Origin: an uncultured Bacilli bacterium | GTDB lineage: Bacteria > Bacillota_I > Bacilli_A > RF39 > UBA660 | Reading direction: 5' to 3' | Length of the DNA: 15,190 nucleotides | NCBI GenBank assembly: GCA_947632275.1 | Contig: CANROR010000023.1 | Location: 1 to 15,190, forward strand | Shown: piece by piece, positions 1-7,330 of the stretch | Position numbering within the stretch: position 1 is the first letter of the stretch | Layout: every line of letters begins with the position of its first letter | The notes under the pieces: model-generated | Told to the model about the DNA's origin: nothing | Seen by the model: the letters and a program-made list of their open reading frames with translations, nothing else | Databases searched by the model: none | Position numbers and translations under genes: made by a program

Positions 1-54
1 TTTATTAGTCGCACCACCTGGAAGCGAAAAACATTTTCACACTCTTTCAAGTGC
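1..54 (-). other. Predicted 5' leader of a gene beyond the left edge
   Basis: This stretch lies just downstream of a good minus-strand promoter, so it is probably the untranslated start of a transcript leaving the window. The predicted first bases (54 down to 39) form a small hairpin: CACTT, a GAAA tetraloop, then GAGTG, with one G-U pair. A hairpin at the extreme 5' end can protect an mRNA from decay. Near the edge the minus strand reads GTGCGAC (14 down to 8), which also matches the usual 5' end of bacterial group II introns, but too little sequence is present to judge. I recognise no known riboswitch here. Confidence 0.3.
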
Positions 55-60
55 AATATA

Positions 61-89
61 AATATACTATATTTTTAGGAAAATGTCAA
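61..89 (-). promoter_or_regulatory. Sigma-A type promoter firing out of the left edge
   Basis: On the minus strand there is a perfect -35 box TTGACA (89-84), a 17-base spacer and a -10 box TATATT (66-61, five of six matches). The predicted start is near 54, at the foot of a small hairpin. It lies downstream of ppdK and points away from it, so it should serve the next gene to the left. Chance matches are common in DNA this AT-rich, which limits confidence. Confidence 0.5.
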
Positions 90-101
90 ATAGTATACAT
101 T

Positions 102-131
102 AATAATATATTCTTTTTTTAATATATTATT
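102..131. terminator. AT-only inverted repeat at the end of ppdK
   Basis: An 11-base perfect inverted repeat, AATAATATATT (102-112) and AATATATTATT (121-131), flanks an 8-base loop CTTTTTTT and overlaps the ppdK stop codon. It could be a weak terminator for ppdK, but the stem has no G-C pair and no T-tract follows it on the minus strand. It may only reflect base composition. Confidence 0.25.
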
Positions 132-2757
132 TACTAGTCTTTTCTTTGATTGCAGCTTGAGCAGCAGCCAGTCTTGCAATAGGAACCCGATATGGTGAAC
201 AAGATACATAATTAAAACCTAATTTATGACAAAAAGCAATACTTGATGGATCGCCGCCATGTTCGCCACAAATACCTAAAGAAATATCTGGTCTAACACT
301 TCTAGATTTTGTAGCCGCCATTTCCATTAAGGCCCCTACTCCTTTTTGATCAATTCTACTAAATGGATCAGATTCAAAGATTTGTTTTTCATAGTAAGAA
401 TTTAAGAATTTACCAGCATCATCACGCGAAAAACCAAAAGTCATTTGAGTTAAGTCATTAGTACCAAAGCTGAAGAATTCGGCTTCTTGCGCCATTTCAT
501 CGGCGAGAATAGCCGCCCGTGGAATTTCAATCATTGTTCCCACTTGATATTTAATATCTAAGCCTGATTCTTTGATTAACGCATCAGCCACTTCTTGAAC
601 TATATTTTTTACATATTTAAGTTCATTTACTTCGCCAACTAAAGGAATCATGATTTCTGGTTCAACTTTAGTGCCTTTTTTCATAACATTGATAGCCGCT
701 TCAATAACCGCTCTTGTTTGCATTTTAGCAATTTCGGGATAAGTTATCGCTAAACGACAACCCCGATGGCCCATCATTGGATTAAATTCTTTTAATGAAG
801 CAATAATATTATGTAATTCTTCAACTGTTTTACCTAAATCACTGGCTAATTCTTGAATTTCTTCTTCCGTTTTAGGTAAAAATTCATGTAGAGGTGGATC
901 CAAATATCTAATAATAACCGGATATGGCGCCATCGCTTCAAATAAACCTTCAAAGTCTTCTCTTTGATAAGGTAAAATTAATTCTAAAGCTTTTTCTCTT
1001 TCTTCAACGGTAGTAGCACATATCATCTTTCGAAAATTAAAGATCCGATTTTTTTCAAAAAACATATGTTCCGTCCGACATAGGCCAATTCCTTCGGCGC
1101 CAAACTTTTTAGCTTGTAGTGCATCTTTAGGCGTATCGGCGTTAGTTCTAACTTTTAAAACCCGCGCTTCATCGGCCCAAGCCATAAAGGTTTCAAATAC
1201 GCCACTGATCGTTGCTTCTTGTTTTTCAATTTTACCTTCATAAACTTTGCCAGTTGAACCATCAATCGAAATATAATCTCCTTCATGGAAAACTAGACCA
1301 TCTTTAGTTTTTAAAGTTTTTTCTTCTTCATTAATCGCAAAACTACCAACACCAGAGACACAACAAATGCCCATACCCCGAGCTACAACGGCCGCATGGC
1401 TAGTCATACCACCACGAATTGTTAAAACACCTTCACTTGAATTCATGCCTTCAATATCTTCAGGAGAAGTTTCTAATCTAACTAAAATTGTTTCTTCCCC
1501 ATTTTTCTTAGCCGCAATAACTTTGGCCGAATCAAAATAAATTTTGCCCGCGCCAGCCCCCGGAGAAGCTGCTAAGCCTTCGCCAATAACTTTGGCTTTT
1601 TTTAAAGCATCTTCTTTAAAGGTTGGATGAAGTAAAGCATCTAATTGTTTAGGATCAACCATACAAACAGCTTCTTCTTTACTAATTTTACCTTCATTTA
1701 CTAAATCAACGGCAATTTTAACCGCCGCATTCGCCGTTCTTTTCCCATTCCGCGTTTGCAAAATAAATAGTTTACCATTTTCAATCGTAAATTCCATATC
1801 TTGCATATCATTATAATGATTTTCCAAAGTTTCGGCAATATGCACAAATTCATCATATACTTCAGGCATTTTTTCTTTTAAAGTATTAATTTCTTCGGGT
1901 GTTCTTACGCCGGCTACAACATCTTCCCCTTGCGCATTAATTAAATATTCGCCAAAAACCTTTTTTTCGCCAGTGGCCGGGTTTCGGGTAAAGGCAACTC
2001 CAGTTCCGGAATTTTCATTTGAATTACCATAAACCATTTCTTGGACATTCACGGCCGTTCCCCAAGTGGAAGGAATATCATTAAGCCGGCGATAATAAAT
2101 AGCTCTTTCATTATTCCAACTTCTAAATACCGCTTTAACTGCTTCAATTAATTGCGTAAACGGATCTTGAGGAAATTCACATCCGGCATTTTTTTCGTAT
2201 TCAGATTTAAAACGTTTGGTTAATTCCATCATATCGTTTTCATCTAGTTCAATATCTTGTTTAACGCCTTTTTTAGCCTTTATTTCATCGATAATGTCTT
2301 CAAAGTTTTTCTTGGAATAACCTTTAACTACATCACTAAACATTTGAATAAAGCGCCGATAAGAATCATAAACAAACCGTTTATTATTTATTTTTTCGGC
2401 AAATGAAGCCGCGATTTCATCATTTAAACCTAAATTAAGAATGGTATCCATCATACCTGGCATACTGACTCTTGCCCCACTTCTGACACTAACAAGTAAT
2501 GGATTTTCTAAATCACCAAATTTTTTGCCACTTAATTTTTCTAATTCCGTGATTTTTTCTTTAATTTCGGCAATAATATCATCACTAATATTTTCATTAT
2601 CCGTATAATATTTGTTACAAGCTTCCGTTGTTACAGTAAAACCATTAGGTACTGGCAAACCAATATTAGACATTTCGGCTAAATTGGCCCCTTTACCACC
2701 TAAAAGGTTTTTCATATCTTTGTTTCCTTCATGAAACATATAAACATACTTTTCCAT
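127..2757 (-). CDS. ppdK: Pyruvate, phosphate dikinase
   Basis: The enzyme interconverts pyruvate, ATP and phosphate with phosphoenolpyruvate, AMP and pyrophosphate in the cytoplasm. Anaerobes often use it in place of pyruvate kinase or for gluconeogenesis. The 876-residue protein has the family's full length. The N-terminal ATP-grasp part opens with LLGGKGANLAEM. The swivelling domain carries the phospho-accepting histidine in GGMTSHAAVVARG (His454, with Thr452 at the position targeted by the regulatory kinase in other species). The C-terminal PEP/pyruvate barrel ends with GICGEHGGDP (catalytic Cys830). No frameshift or missing key residue is visible. The start is fixed by a GGAGGT ribosome site at 2769-2764. 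It appears to be transcribed alone, downstream of a terminator. Identification is by family motifs and is very secure. Confidence 0.98.
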   Translation of the reverse strand: MEKYVYMFHEGNKDMKNLLGGKGANLAEMSNIGLPVPNGFTVTTEACNKYYTDNENISDDIIAEIKEKITELEKLSGKKFGDLENPLLVSVRSGARVSMPGMMDTILNLGLNDEIAASFAEKINNKRFVYDSYRRFIQMFSDVVKGYSKKNFEDIIDEIKAKKGVKQDIELDENDMMELTKRFKSEYEKNAGCEFPQDPFTQLIEAVKAVFRSWNNERAIYYRRLNDIPSTWGTAVNVQEMVYGNSNENSGTGVAFTRNPATGEKKVFGEYLINAQGEDVVAGVRTPEEINTLKEKMPEVYDEFVHIAETLENHYNDMQDMEFTIENGKLFILQTRNGKRTANAAVKIAVDLVNEGKISKEEAVCMVDPKQLDALLHPTFKEDALKKAKVIGEGLAASPGAGAGKIYFDSAKVIAAKKNGEETILVRLETSPEDIEGMNSSEGVLTIRGGMTSHAAVVARGMGICCVSGVGSFAINEEEKTLKTKDGLVFHEGDYISIDGSTGKVYEGKIEKQEATISGVFETFMAWADEARVLKVRTNADTPKDALQAKKFGAEGIGLCRTEHMFFEKNRIFNFRKMICATTVEEREKALELILPYQREDFEGLFEAMAPYPVIIRYLDPPLHEFLPKTEEEIQELASDLGKTVEELHNIIASLKEFNPMMGHRGCRLAITYPEIAKMQTRAVIEAAINVMKKGTKVEPEIMIPLVGEVNELKYVKNIVQEVADALIKESGLDIKYQVGTMIEIPRAAILADEMAQEAEFFSFGTNDLTQMTFGFSRDDAGKFLNSYYEKQIFESDPFSRIDQKGVGALMEMAATKSRSVRPDISLGICGEHGGDPSSIAFCHKLGFNYVSCSPYRVPIARLAAAQAAIKEKTSK

Positions 2758-2776
2758 TTTCTAACCTCCAGTTATT

Positions 2777-2805
2777 ATTTTAACACAAGAAAAAAGGCCC
2801 AACAA
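2777..2805 (-). promoter_or_regulatory. Possible ppdK promoter inside the upstream terminator
   Basis: The minus strand has TTGTTG (2805-2800), a 17-base spacer and TAAAAT (2782-2777, five of six) preceded by TGT. The -35 box is poor. Transcription would start near 2770, giving a leader of about 13 bases that begins at the ribosome site. The promoter would overlap the hairpin that ends the ruvA-pilin transcript. Confidence 0.35.
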
Positions 2806-2822
2806 CTTATTTTGAACCTTTC
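2789..2822 (-). terminator. Intrinsic terminator after the pilin-like gene
   Basis: Read on the minus strand, AAAGGTTC pairs with GGGCCTTT (two G-U pairs) around a 13-base loop, followed by a run of T. It sits 16 bases past the stop codon of the pilin-like gene and should end the ruvA-pilin transcript before ppdK. Confidence 0.55.
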
Positions 2823-2837
2823 GACATAATTAGACAA

Positions 2838-3272
2838 TTAATAAACATATTCAGCATAAACAATATTTTTATCTATCCAAACGTAAACAGATGTATCATT
2901 AACAATCTCATCATTAGTATTATTAATAATAACTTTTTTATCATCTCGTAAATCATCAGTTGTAACATAACCGCGATCAATTAAATACTGAACGGAAACG
3001 GTTGCACAATAATCATGACCCTCTGTAACTCCATCAATTGTAAAAGAACATTTTTTAATATTTCCCGAATCGTCATTTTGCCTTAAACTATAATTATTTT
3101 CTTCACCGTATCTTTCCGCGCCGTTTTCAATCAAAGTAATCTTATTTTCCCACATGCTTTGTTTAATCATTTTGGTAACCCCAACAACACTAAAAGAAGT
3201 TAAAGTAGCAATTATTGCTAGTATGGTTATAACCCCCAAAAGTTCAATTAATGTAAATCCTTTTTTATTCAT
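2838..3272 (-). CDS. Type IV pilin-like (pseudopilin) protein
   Basis: This is a small exported protein of 144 residues with a textbook type III (prepilin) signal. A short basic leader MNKKG is followed by FTLIELLGV, so a prepilin peptidase would cut after Gly5 and methylate Phe6; Glu10 is the conserved Glu5 of the mature protein. A hydrophobic helix runs to about residue 34. The rest is a polar domain with two cysteines (about residues 75 and 88) that could form a disulphide. Subunits like this build type IV pili, competence pili or secretion pseudopili. No assembly ATPase, platform protein or peptidase gene is in the window, so its machine is unknown. Its AGGTGA ribosome site overlaps the ruvA stop codon, and only 7 bases separate the two genes, so they are co-transcribed and probably translationally coupled. 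The exact role is not recognisable. Confidence 0.85.
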   Translation of the reverse strand: MNKKGFTLIELLGVITILAIIATLTSFSVVGVTKMIKQSMWENKITLIENGAERYGEENNYSLRQNDDSGNIKKCSFTIDGVTEGHDYCATVSVQYLIDRGYVTTDDLRDDKKVIINNTNDEIVNDTSVYVWIDKNIVYAEYVY

Positions 3273-3279
3273 TTTTCAC

Positions 3280-3837
3280 CTACTTTAACATTAATTTTAA
3301 AGCTTCTTTTACTTGATTTTCTAAAGTTTCACTAGGATTAACTTGTGGAATAACTTTTTTTATTTCACTAGTTTTATAACCTAAACTTTCTAAAACACTC
3401 ATTAATTCTTCTATATTCGAATTATCTTCTTCAATACTACCTTCAATATTAATTTTATTTTTTAAATCTAAAATTATTTGCCGAGCTAATTTTTCGCCAA
3501 TCTTGGGAAATTTGGTTAAATACAAAATATTTTCCCGATTAATGGCATCAACTATTCCATTTATTGAACCTGTTGCAATAATTGGTAAAGCCAGTTTTGG
3601 ACCTAAACCTTTAACCGAAATAAGTTTTAAAAAAAGTTCATATTCTTCTTTAATTTTAAAGCCAAATAAAGCCATATCATCTTCACTAATCTTGGTATAA
3701 ACATATACTTTATATTCACTACCAACATCATAACTAAAAGGATTAGGAACAAATATTCTATATCCTACTCCATTACATTCAACAGTTATATTATTACCTT
3801 CAATTTCGGTAACAATTCCTTTAAAATAAGTATACAT
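3280..3837 (-). CDS. ruvA: Holliday junction branch migration protein RuvA
   Basis: RuvA binds four-way DNA junctions as a tetramer and loads the RuvB motor during recombinational repair. The 185-residue protein has the three expected parts. An OB-fold covers residues 1-63 (beginning MYTYFKGIV). Two helix-hairpin-helix motifs follow, with VKGLGPKLA near residues 75-83 and FPKIGEKLARQIILDL near 110-125. A short C-terminal three-helix domain (about 140-185, with LESLGYKTSEI) normally contacts RuvB. The start follows a strong AAAGGAGG ribosome site. In most Firmicutes ruvB comes next; here a pilin-like gene follows instead and ruvB is not in the window. The gene is slightly shorter than the usual 190-205 residues, the difference lying in the acidic linker. 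I saw no convincing promoter in the 41 bases upstream, so it may be read through from the surface-protein gene. Confidence 0.96.
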   Translation of the reverse strand: MYTYFKGIVTEIEGNNITVECNGVGYRIFVPNPFSYDVGSEYKVYVYTKISEDDMALFGFKIKEEYELFLKLISVKGLGPKLALPIIATGSINGIVDAINRENILYLTKFPKIGEKLARQIILDLKNKINIEGSIEEDNSNIEELMSVLESLGYKTSEIKKVIPQVNPSETLENQVKEALKLMLK

Positions 3838-3878
3838 AAAACCTCCTTTAAAATTAAATACTATTAAGTTACTTATAC

Positions 3879-5546
3879 TTATATTTCCAATTTATATGGA
3901 TCCGTTTCCGTGCCCGAACCTCCAGTTATTTTCACGTCAGATGAGAGATAGACAACAGGCCTCACACTGCATGGACCATATACATAATTATAGCTACTTG
4001 CATATCCTGTAAGACTCACATCTAATGCATTACTACTGAGTAATGAATTTCGAGAAATTGTCCATTCATTTACCCCTAAATATAACCAATCATTTGTTTT
4101 AACTTCTTCTTTGTTATAATTAGTAGCCGTTGTCCAATATTTTGGTAGTGTTCCGTACATATAATCGCTTAAATACATTAATCCTACATAATCTGTATAA
4201 GTTAAGTCATTTGGTTCACTACATTCTCTTACTTTTATTGTATCCCCTTGCGTATAACAATTATTACTTGAACTTATTAATTTATTCTTACCTAATTCTG
4301 CATCGTATACTGCCTTAACATCACCTGAACTATAAGTTGGGCCTACTTGCCATTCGTGTCTTACCACCATTGATTTATAAGGTTCTTCTATCGCATTATA
4401 ATATGTTTCATTTAAATTCTTGGTATTCAAATTACTTGCCGACCACATATTGACATTATTATTATCGTCAGTCGTTTTATGATCTTTATCCGTACTATTC
4501 CAACTGTAACTAGAAAAAGTTGTAAGTTTTCCTCTATAATTAGCTTTATCATAACTATAATTGCCATAATAAGCACTATTTTCTATAGCTAATTCATCTC
4601 CCAAATCATCTTTAGTCGCTACATCCGCTTTAATTATCTTTGTTTCATATTGGCTATTTTTATCATCATCAAATAAACCCATTATTCTATATAAGTTTTT
4701 ATATCCAGGTTCATCTGGATTGTCTGAACATTCATATCCAAGGCAAACATAATTGTTAGGATTGGTTCCCACATATCTATATGAATCATCGCCTGCTACC
4801 TTGTCGACATTTTCAATTCCATCTTGGCCTGCGGCTTGAGCATTGTGATAAACTATTGAACCATCTATTTTATAATTTTTTGCTATACATTCTGATGCTT
4901 TTTGGCCAGTACATAATTCTGCCATGGTTCCAACACGATTAAATGATTTGACAGATACTCCTACTGTCATTTTTTTATTCATTGTCGTATTATCTTCAAA
5001 ATCTTTATCAATCCATAAATATAACTTATAGGTGCTTTCTCCTTTTAAAGGAATATTATTAGTAAATACTTTATATATATTTTTATGAGTTCCATTAATA
5101 CCTAAGTCTAATCGATTTAATTCTTCATTATTAAAATCACCAGTTGCTACAGTAGTATTAGTTAAAGCATTAGTAGCTAATACATCATCACTTGTACTGG
5201 TTATAGCAAATTTTAAAGCTTCATCTTCAATTTCGTTAGTTGTAAGTGATGTTAAATATAAATTAAAACCAACATAATCATCACAGGTACTTGATATTGT
5301 AAATTCATAGGCTTCCGTTTCTAAGCCTTTTTCATCATCCATCGGATAAGTATTTTTTAAATCGATAGCTTTCGAATTTGTATCTTTTAATTGGATTTTA
5401 GCACATGAATTAATTTCAATATTAGTATTTTCATTTTCATTCTCTACTTTTGGTTTCATAAAAGCATAAGTAATTCCTAAAGTTAAAGTTATAATTATTA
5501 AAACTCCTATTACACATAAAATAACTATTTTCTTTTTATTAGTCAT
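3879..5546 (-). CDS. Membrane-anchored surface protein of unknown function
   Basis: This 555-residue protein has a basic start (MTNKKK) and one hydrophobic segment at about residues 7-29 ending in GITYAFMKP, which would act as an uncleaved anchor or signal peptide. An acidic, Asn-rich stretch follows, then a beta-rich N-terminal half (about 45-205), a middle region with paired cysteines, and a C-terminal domain rich in Tyr, Asn and Ser. The end reads CSVRPVVYLSSDVKITGGSG and then a DPYKL tail. From memory, closing segments of this kind occur in many exported proteins of gut Firmicutes, including proteins with prepilin-like starts; I cannot assign a Pfam family with certainty. At least eight cysteines suggest disulphides outside the cell. 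It has its own promoter and an AAGGTG ribosome site. It is neither a recognisable enzyme nor an LPXTG protein. The location is inferred from the anchor; the function is unknown. Confidence 0.8.
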   Translation of the reverse strand: MTNKKKIVILCVIGVLIIITLTLGITYAFMKPKVENENENTNIEINSCAKIQLKDTNSKAIDLKNTYPMDDEKGLETEAYEFTISSTCDDYVGFNLYLTSLTTNEIEDEALKFAITSTSDDVLATNALTNTTVATGDFNNEELNRLDLGINGTHKNIYKVFTNNIPLKGESTYKLYLWIDKDFEDNTTMNKKMTVGVSVKSFNRVGTMAELCTGQKASECIAKNYKIDGSIVYHNAQAAGQDGIENVDKVAGDDSYRYVGTNPNNYVCLGYECSDNPDEPGYKNLYRIMGLFDDDKNSQYETKIIKADVATKDDLGDELAIENSAYYGNYSYDKANYRGKLTTFSSYSWNSTDKDHKTTDDNNNVNMWSASNLNTKNLNETYYNAIEEPYKSMVVRHEWQVGPTYSSGDVKAVYDAELGKNKLISSSNNCYTQGDTIKVRECSEPNDLTYTDYVGLMYLSDYMYGTLPKYWTTATNYNKEEVKTNDWLYLGVNEWTISRNSLLSSNALDVSLTGYASSYNYVYGPCSVRPVVYLSSDVKITGGSGTETDPYKLEI

Positions 5547-5567
5547 CTATCTTCACCTTACAATAAA

Positions 5568-5596
5568 ATAATAACATTATCTTAGCATTTTTGCAA
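5568..5596 (-). promoter_or_regulatory. Promoter of the surface-protein gene
   Basis: The minus strand has TTGCAA (5596-5591), a 17-base spacer ending in ATGT, and TATTAT (5573-5568), that is, an extended -10 (TGnTATTAT). Transcription would begin near 5561, only about 15 bases before the start codon at 5546. The -35 hexamer is the same as that of the obgE promoter. Confidence 0.6.
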
Positions 5597-5625
5597 TTAT
5601 AAGTATTTATTAAAAATAATTTTCA

Positions 5626-5631
5626 TATAAT
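5626..5631 (+). promoter_or_regulatory. Perfect -10 box placing transcription start on the DUF192 start codon
   Basis: A perfect TATAAT lies 6 bases before the ATG at 5638, so transcription should start at or within a base of the A of the start codon. There is no ribosome-binding sequence between them (TTAGTA). No good -35 hexamer lies at the right distance. The arrangement predicts a leaderless mRNA. Confidence 0.5.
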
Positions 5632-5637
5632 TTAGTA

Positions 5638-5985
5638 ATGAAAAAATTATTTTTAATAAATAATGAAGAAAAAATACCAATTATAATTGCCAATACCTGG
5701 TCTTTAAAATTAAAAGGTTTAACATTTAAAAGTAATATTAACTATGGATTAATTATTCCTGAATGTATCAGTGTTCATACTTTTTTTATGTATGATAATA
5801 TTGATATTATTTTCTTTGACCAGTTTCAAACCATTCTTTTTATTTATCAGAATGTTCCGGCGAATAAAATTGTGGCCATTGAGGAAAATATTAAAAAAAC
5901 TAGTGTTTTAGAATTACCTAAAAACACTAGTAAAGGGTTAAAAATTGGCGATAAATTAACCTTTAAATTCGAAGATGTAATCTAG
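5638..5985 (+). CDS. DUF192 family protein
   Basis: The 115-residue product follows the DUF192 (PF02643) pattern. An early A-T---K-KGL-F block (residues 18-30, matching the usual A-T---R-RGLMFR) is followed by a hydrophobic core with VHTFFMYDNIDIIFFD (about 46-61, the counterpart of the family's FWMKNT-IPLDIIFID). An LELP segment (about 92-95) precedes a closing K-GDKL motif near 106-109. The function of the family is unknown; members are often secreted, but here there is no signal peptide, so it should be cytoplasmic. It is the only plus-strand gene. It is divergent from the surface-protein gene, and its last 30 bases overlap the 3' end of obgE on the other strand. The start has no ribosome site and lies directly after a perfect -10 box, pointing to leaderless translation. 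Fold assignment is fairly secure; the role is not known. Confidence 0.82.
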   Translation: MKKLFLINNEEKIPIIIANTWSLKLKGLTFKSNINYGLIIPECISVHTFFMYDNIDIIFFDQFQTILFIYQNVPANKIVAIEENIKKTSVLELPKNTSKGLKIGDKLTFKFEDVI

Positions 5986-7227
5986 AATTTGAATTTCATC
6001 GCCTACTTGGGCTCCCAATCTTAAAAGTTCATCGTCGACACCCATTCCTTTAAGTTTTCGTGAAAATCTTAAAACCGCTTCATCTTCTTCAAAACGCGTC
6101 ATTTGGAAAAGTTTCTCAATTTGTTTACCTTCAATCACCCAAATATTATCTTCTTTATGAATTTTAAAAGGCTTTTCATCTTCATACTTATATTCTTTAA
6201 CTTCGTTATTTTCTAAATTATATAATGGTTCCTCCGGAATCTTATCTAATAAATCAGCAAGAGTAATAAGTAAAGCATCAATTCCCGTATTATTTAAAGA
6301 ACTAATAGGAATAATTAATTTATCCGGATATTTTTCTTTAAATAGTTTTAAATTTTCTTCGGCCGCGAATATATCCATTTTATTTGCAATAATTACTTCT
6401 TCTTTTTGGGATAGTTTATCATCATATTTAGCAATTTCCCCACGAATAACTTCATAATCTTCAATAGGATTTCGGCCTTCACTAGCCCCCATATCAATAA
6501 CATGAGCTAAAATTCTTGTTCTTTTAGCATGTTTTAAAAATTTAGTCCCCAAACCGATGCCATCACTAGCACCGGCAATTAAGCCTGGCAAATCGGCCAT
6601 GACAAACGAGCGAAAATCTTGGAGACGAACGACTCCTAAATTGGGAGATAAAGTCGTAAAATGATAAGCCGCGATTTTGGGCTTTGAAGCCGAAATTTGC
6701 GATAAAAGCGTACTTTTTCCGACACTTGGCATCCCAATCAGACCGACATCGGCTAAAACTTGAAGTTCGAGTTTTACTTCTTTTACTTCGCCTGGTTCCC
6801 CTTTTTCGCTAAATTTAGGCGCCGGATTATCATGGGTGGCGAACGCTTTGTTGCCACGTCCACCACGACCGCCGCGAGCTACCATAAATTCTTCGTTATC
6901 TTGAGTAAGATCAGCTAAAACGGAATTGTCGGCTAAATCAATAATGGTAGTTCCCGCCGGAACATTAATAATTACATCATTAGCATTAGCCCCATATTTA
7001 TTAGAACCTTTACCATTTACGCCTTTTTCCCCTTTAATTATTTTTTTATAACTTAAATCAATTAAAGTTTTCAAACTTTTATCTACTTTAAAAATAACAC
7101 TAGCGCCTTTGCCCCCATTCCCGCCATCGGGGCCGCCCATTGGGACAAATTTTTCGCGACGAAATGAGGTACAACCATCGCCACCATTGCCGGCTTCAAT
7201 TTTTAATTTGATTTCATCTACAAACAT
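5956..7227 (-). CDS. obgE: GTPase ObgE (Obg/CgtA)
   Basis: Obg is an essential GTPase that binds the 50S subunit and links ribosome assembly to (p)ppGpp and the stress response. The 423-residue protein has all three domains. The glycine-rich Obg fold spans residues 1-158 (FVDEIKLKIEAGNGGDG at the start). The G domain has G1 GMPSVGKS (165-172), a switch I threonine in TTLSPNLG (191-198), G3 DLPG (212-215), G4 NKMD (282-285) and G5 ISS (308-310). A C-terminal OCT domain runs from about 345 to 423. The start follows GGGTGAT, a ribosome site shifted toward the GGTGAT part of the anti-SD complement. It has its own promoter, separated from rpmA by a terminator, whereas in Bacillus spo0B lies between rpmA and obg. 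Its final codons are antisense to the end of the DUF192 gene. Confidence 0.98.
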   Translation of the reverse strand: MFVDEIKLKIEAGNGGDGCTSFRREKFVPMGGPDGGNGGKGASVIFKVDKSLKTLIDLSYKKIIKGEKGVNGKGSNKYGANANDVIINVPAGTTIIDLADNSVLADLTQDNEEFMVARGGRGGRGNKAFATHDNPAPKFSEKGEPGEVKEVKLELQVLADVGLIGMPSVGKSTLLSQISASKPKIAAYHFTTLSPNLGVVRLQDFRSFVMADLPGLIAGASDGIGLGTKFLKHAKRTRILAHVIDMGASEGRNPIEDYEVIRGEIAKYDDKLSQKEEVIIANKMDIFAAEENLKLFKEKYPDKLIIPISSLNNTGIDALLITLADLLDKIPEEPLYNLENNEVKEYKYEDEKPFKIHKEDNIWVIEGKQIEKLFQMTRFEEDEAVLRFSRKLKGMGVDDELLRLGAQVGDEIQILDYIFEFKG

Positions 7228-7254
7228 TTATATCACCCACTTTTTTATATTTTA

Positions 7255-7283
7255 ATTATATTAAATCCCTTAAATGATTGCAA
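7255..7283 (-). promoter_or_regulatory. obgE promoter
   Basis: The minus strand has TTGCAA (7283-7278), a 17-base spacer and a perfect TATAAT (7260-7255). Transcription would start near 7248, about 20 bases before the start codon. It lies directly after the rpmA terminator, so obgE is a separate transcription unit. Confidence 0.72.
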
Positions 7284-7302
7284 GTTAACTAATTTATTTA
7301 AG

Positions 7303-7330
7303 AAAAAAAATCAACCAAATGGTTGATTTT
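7303..7330 (-). terminator. Strong intrinsic terminator of the rplU-prp-rpmA operon
   Basis: Minus strand: AAAATCAACC, loop ATTT, GGTTGATTTT, a perfect 10-base stem followed by eight T residues in total (7310-7303). It begins inside the rpmA stop codon, so termination is immediate. Confidence 0.9.

Noticed and set aside
2..61. Short plus-strand open frame at the left edge reading LLVAPPGSEKHFHTLSSAI and a stop, vaguely like the end of a PTS EIIA domain.
   Set aside because: Only 19 residues are visible, real EIIA domains continue further after this motif, and the minus-strand promoter gives a competing reading of the same bases.
3503..3700. Plus-strand open frame of 65 codons within ruvA.
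   Set aside because: It is fully antisense to a conserved RuvA sequence, has no ribosome site and no recognisable domain.
3838..3878. Possible ruvA promoter in the gap after the surface-protein gene.
   Set aside because: No hexamer pair with acceptable spacing and match was found; read-through is at least as likely.
4130..4318. Plus-strand open frame of 62 codons inside the surface-protein gene.
   Set aside because: It has the Leu/Tyr-rich composition expected of an antisense shadow and no start signals.
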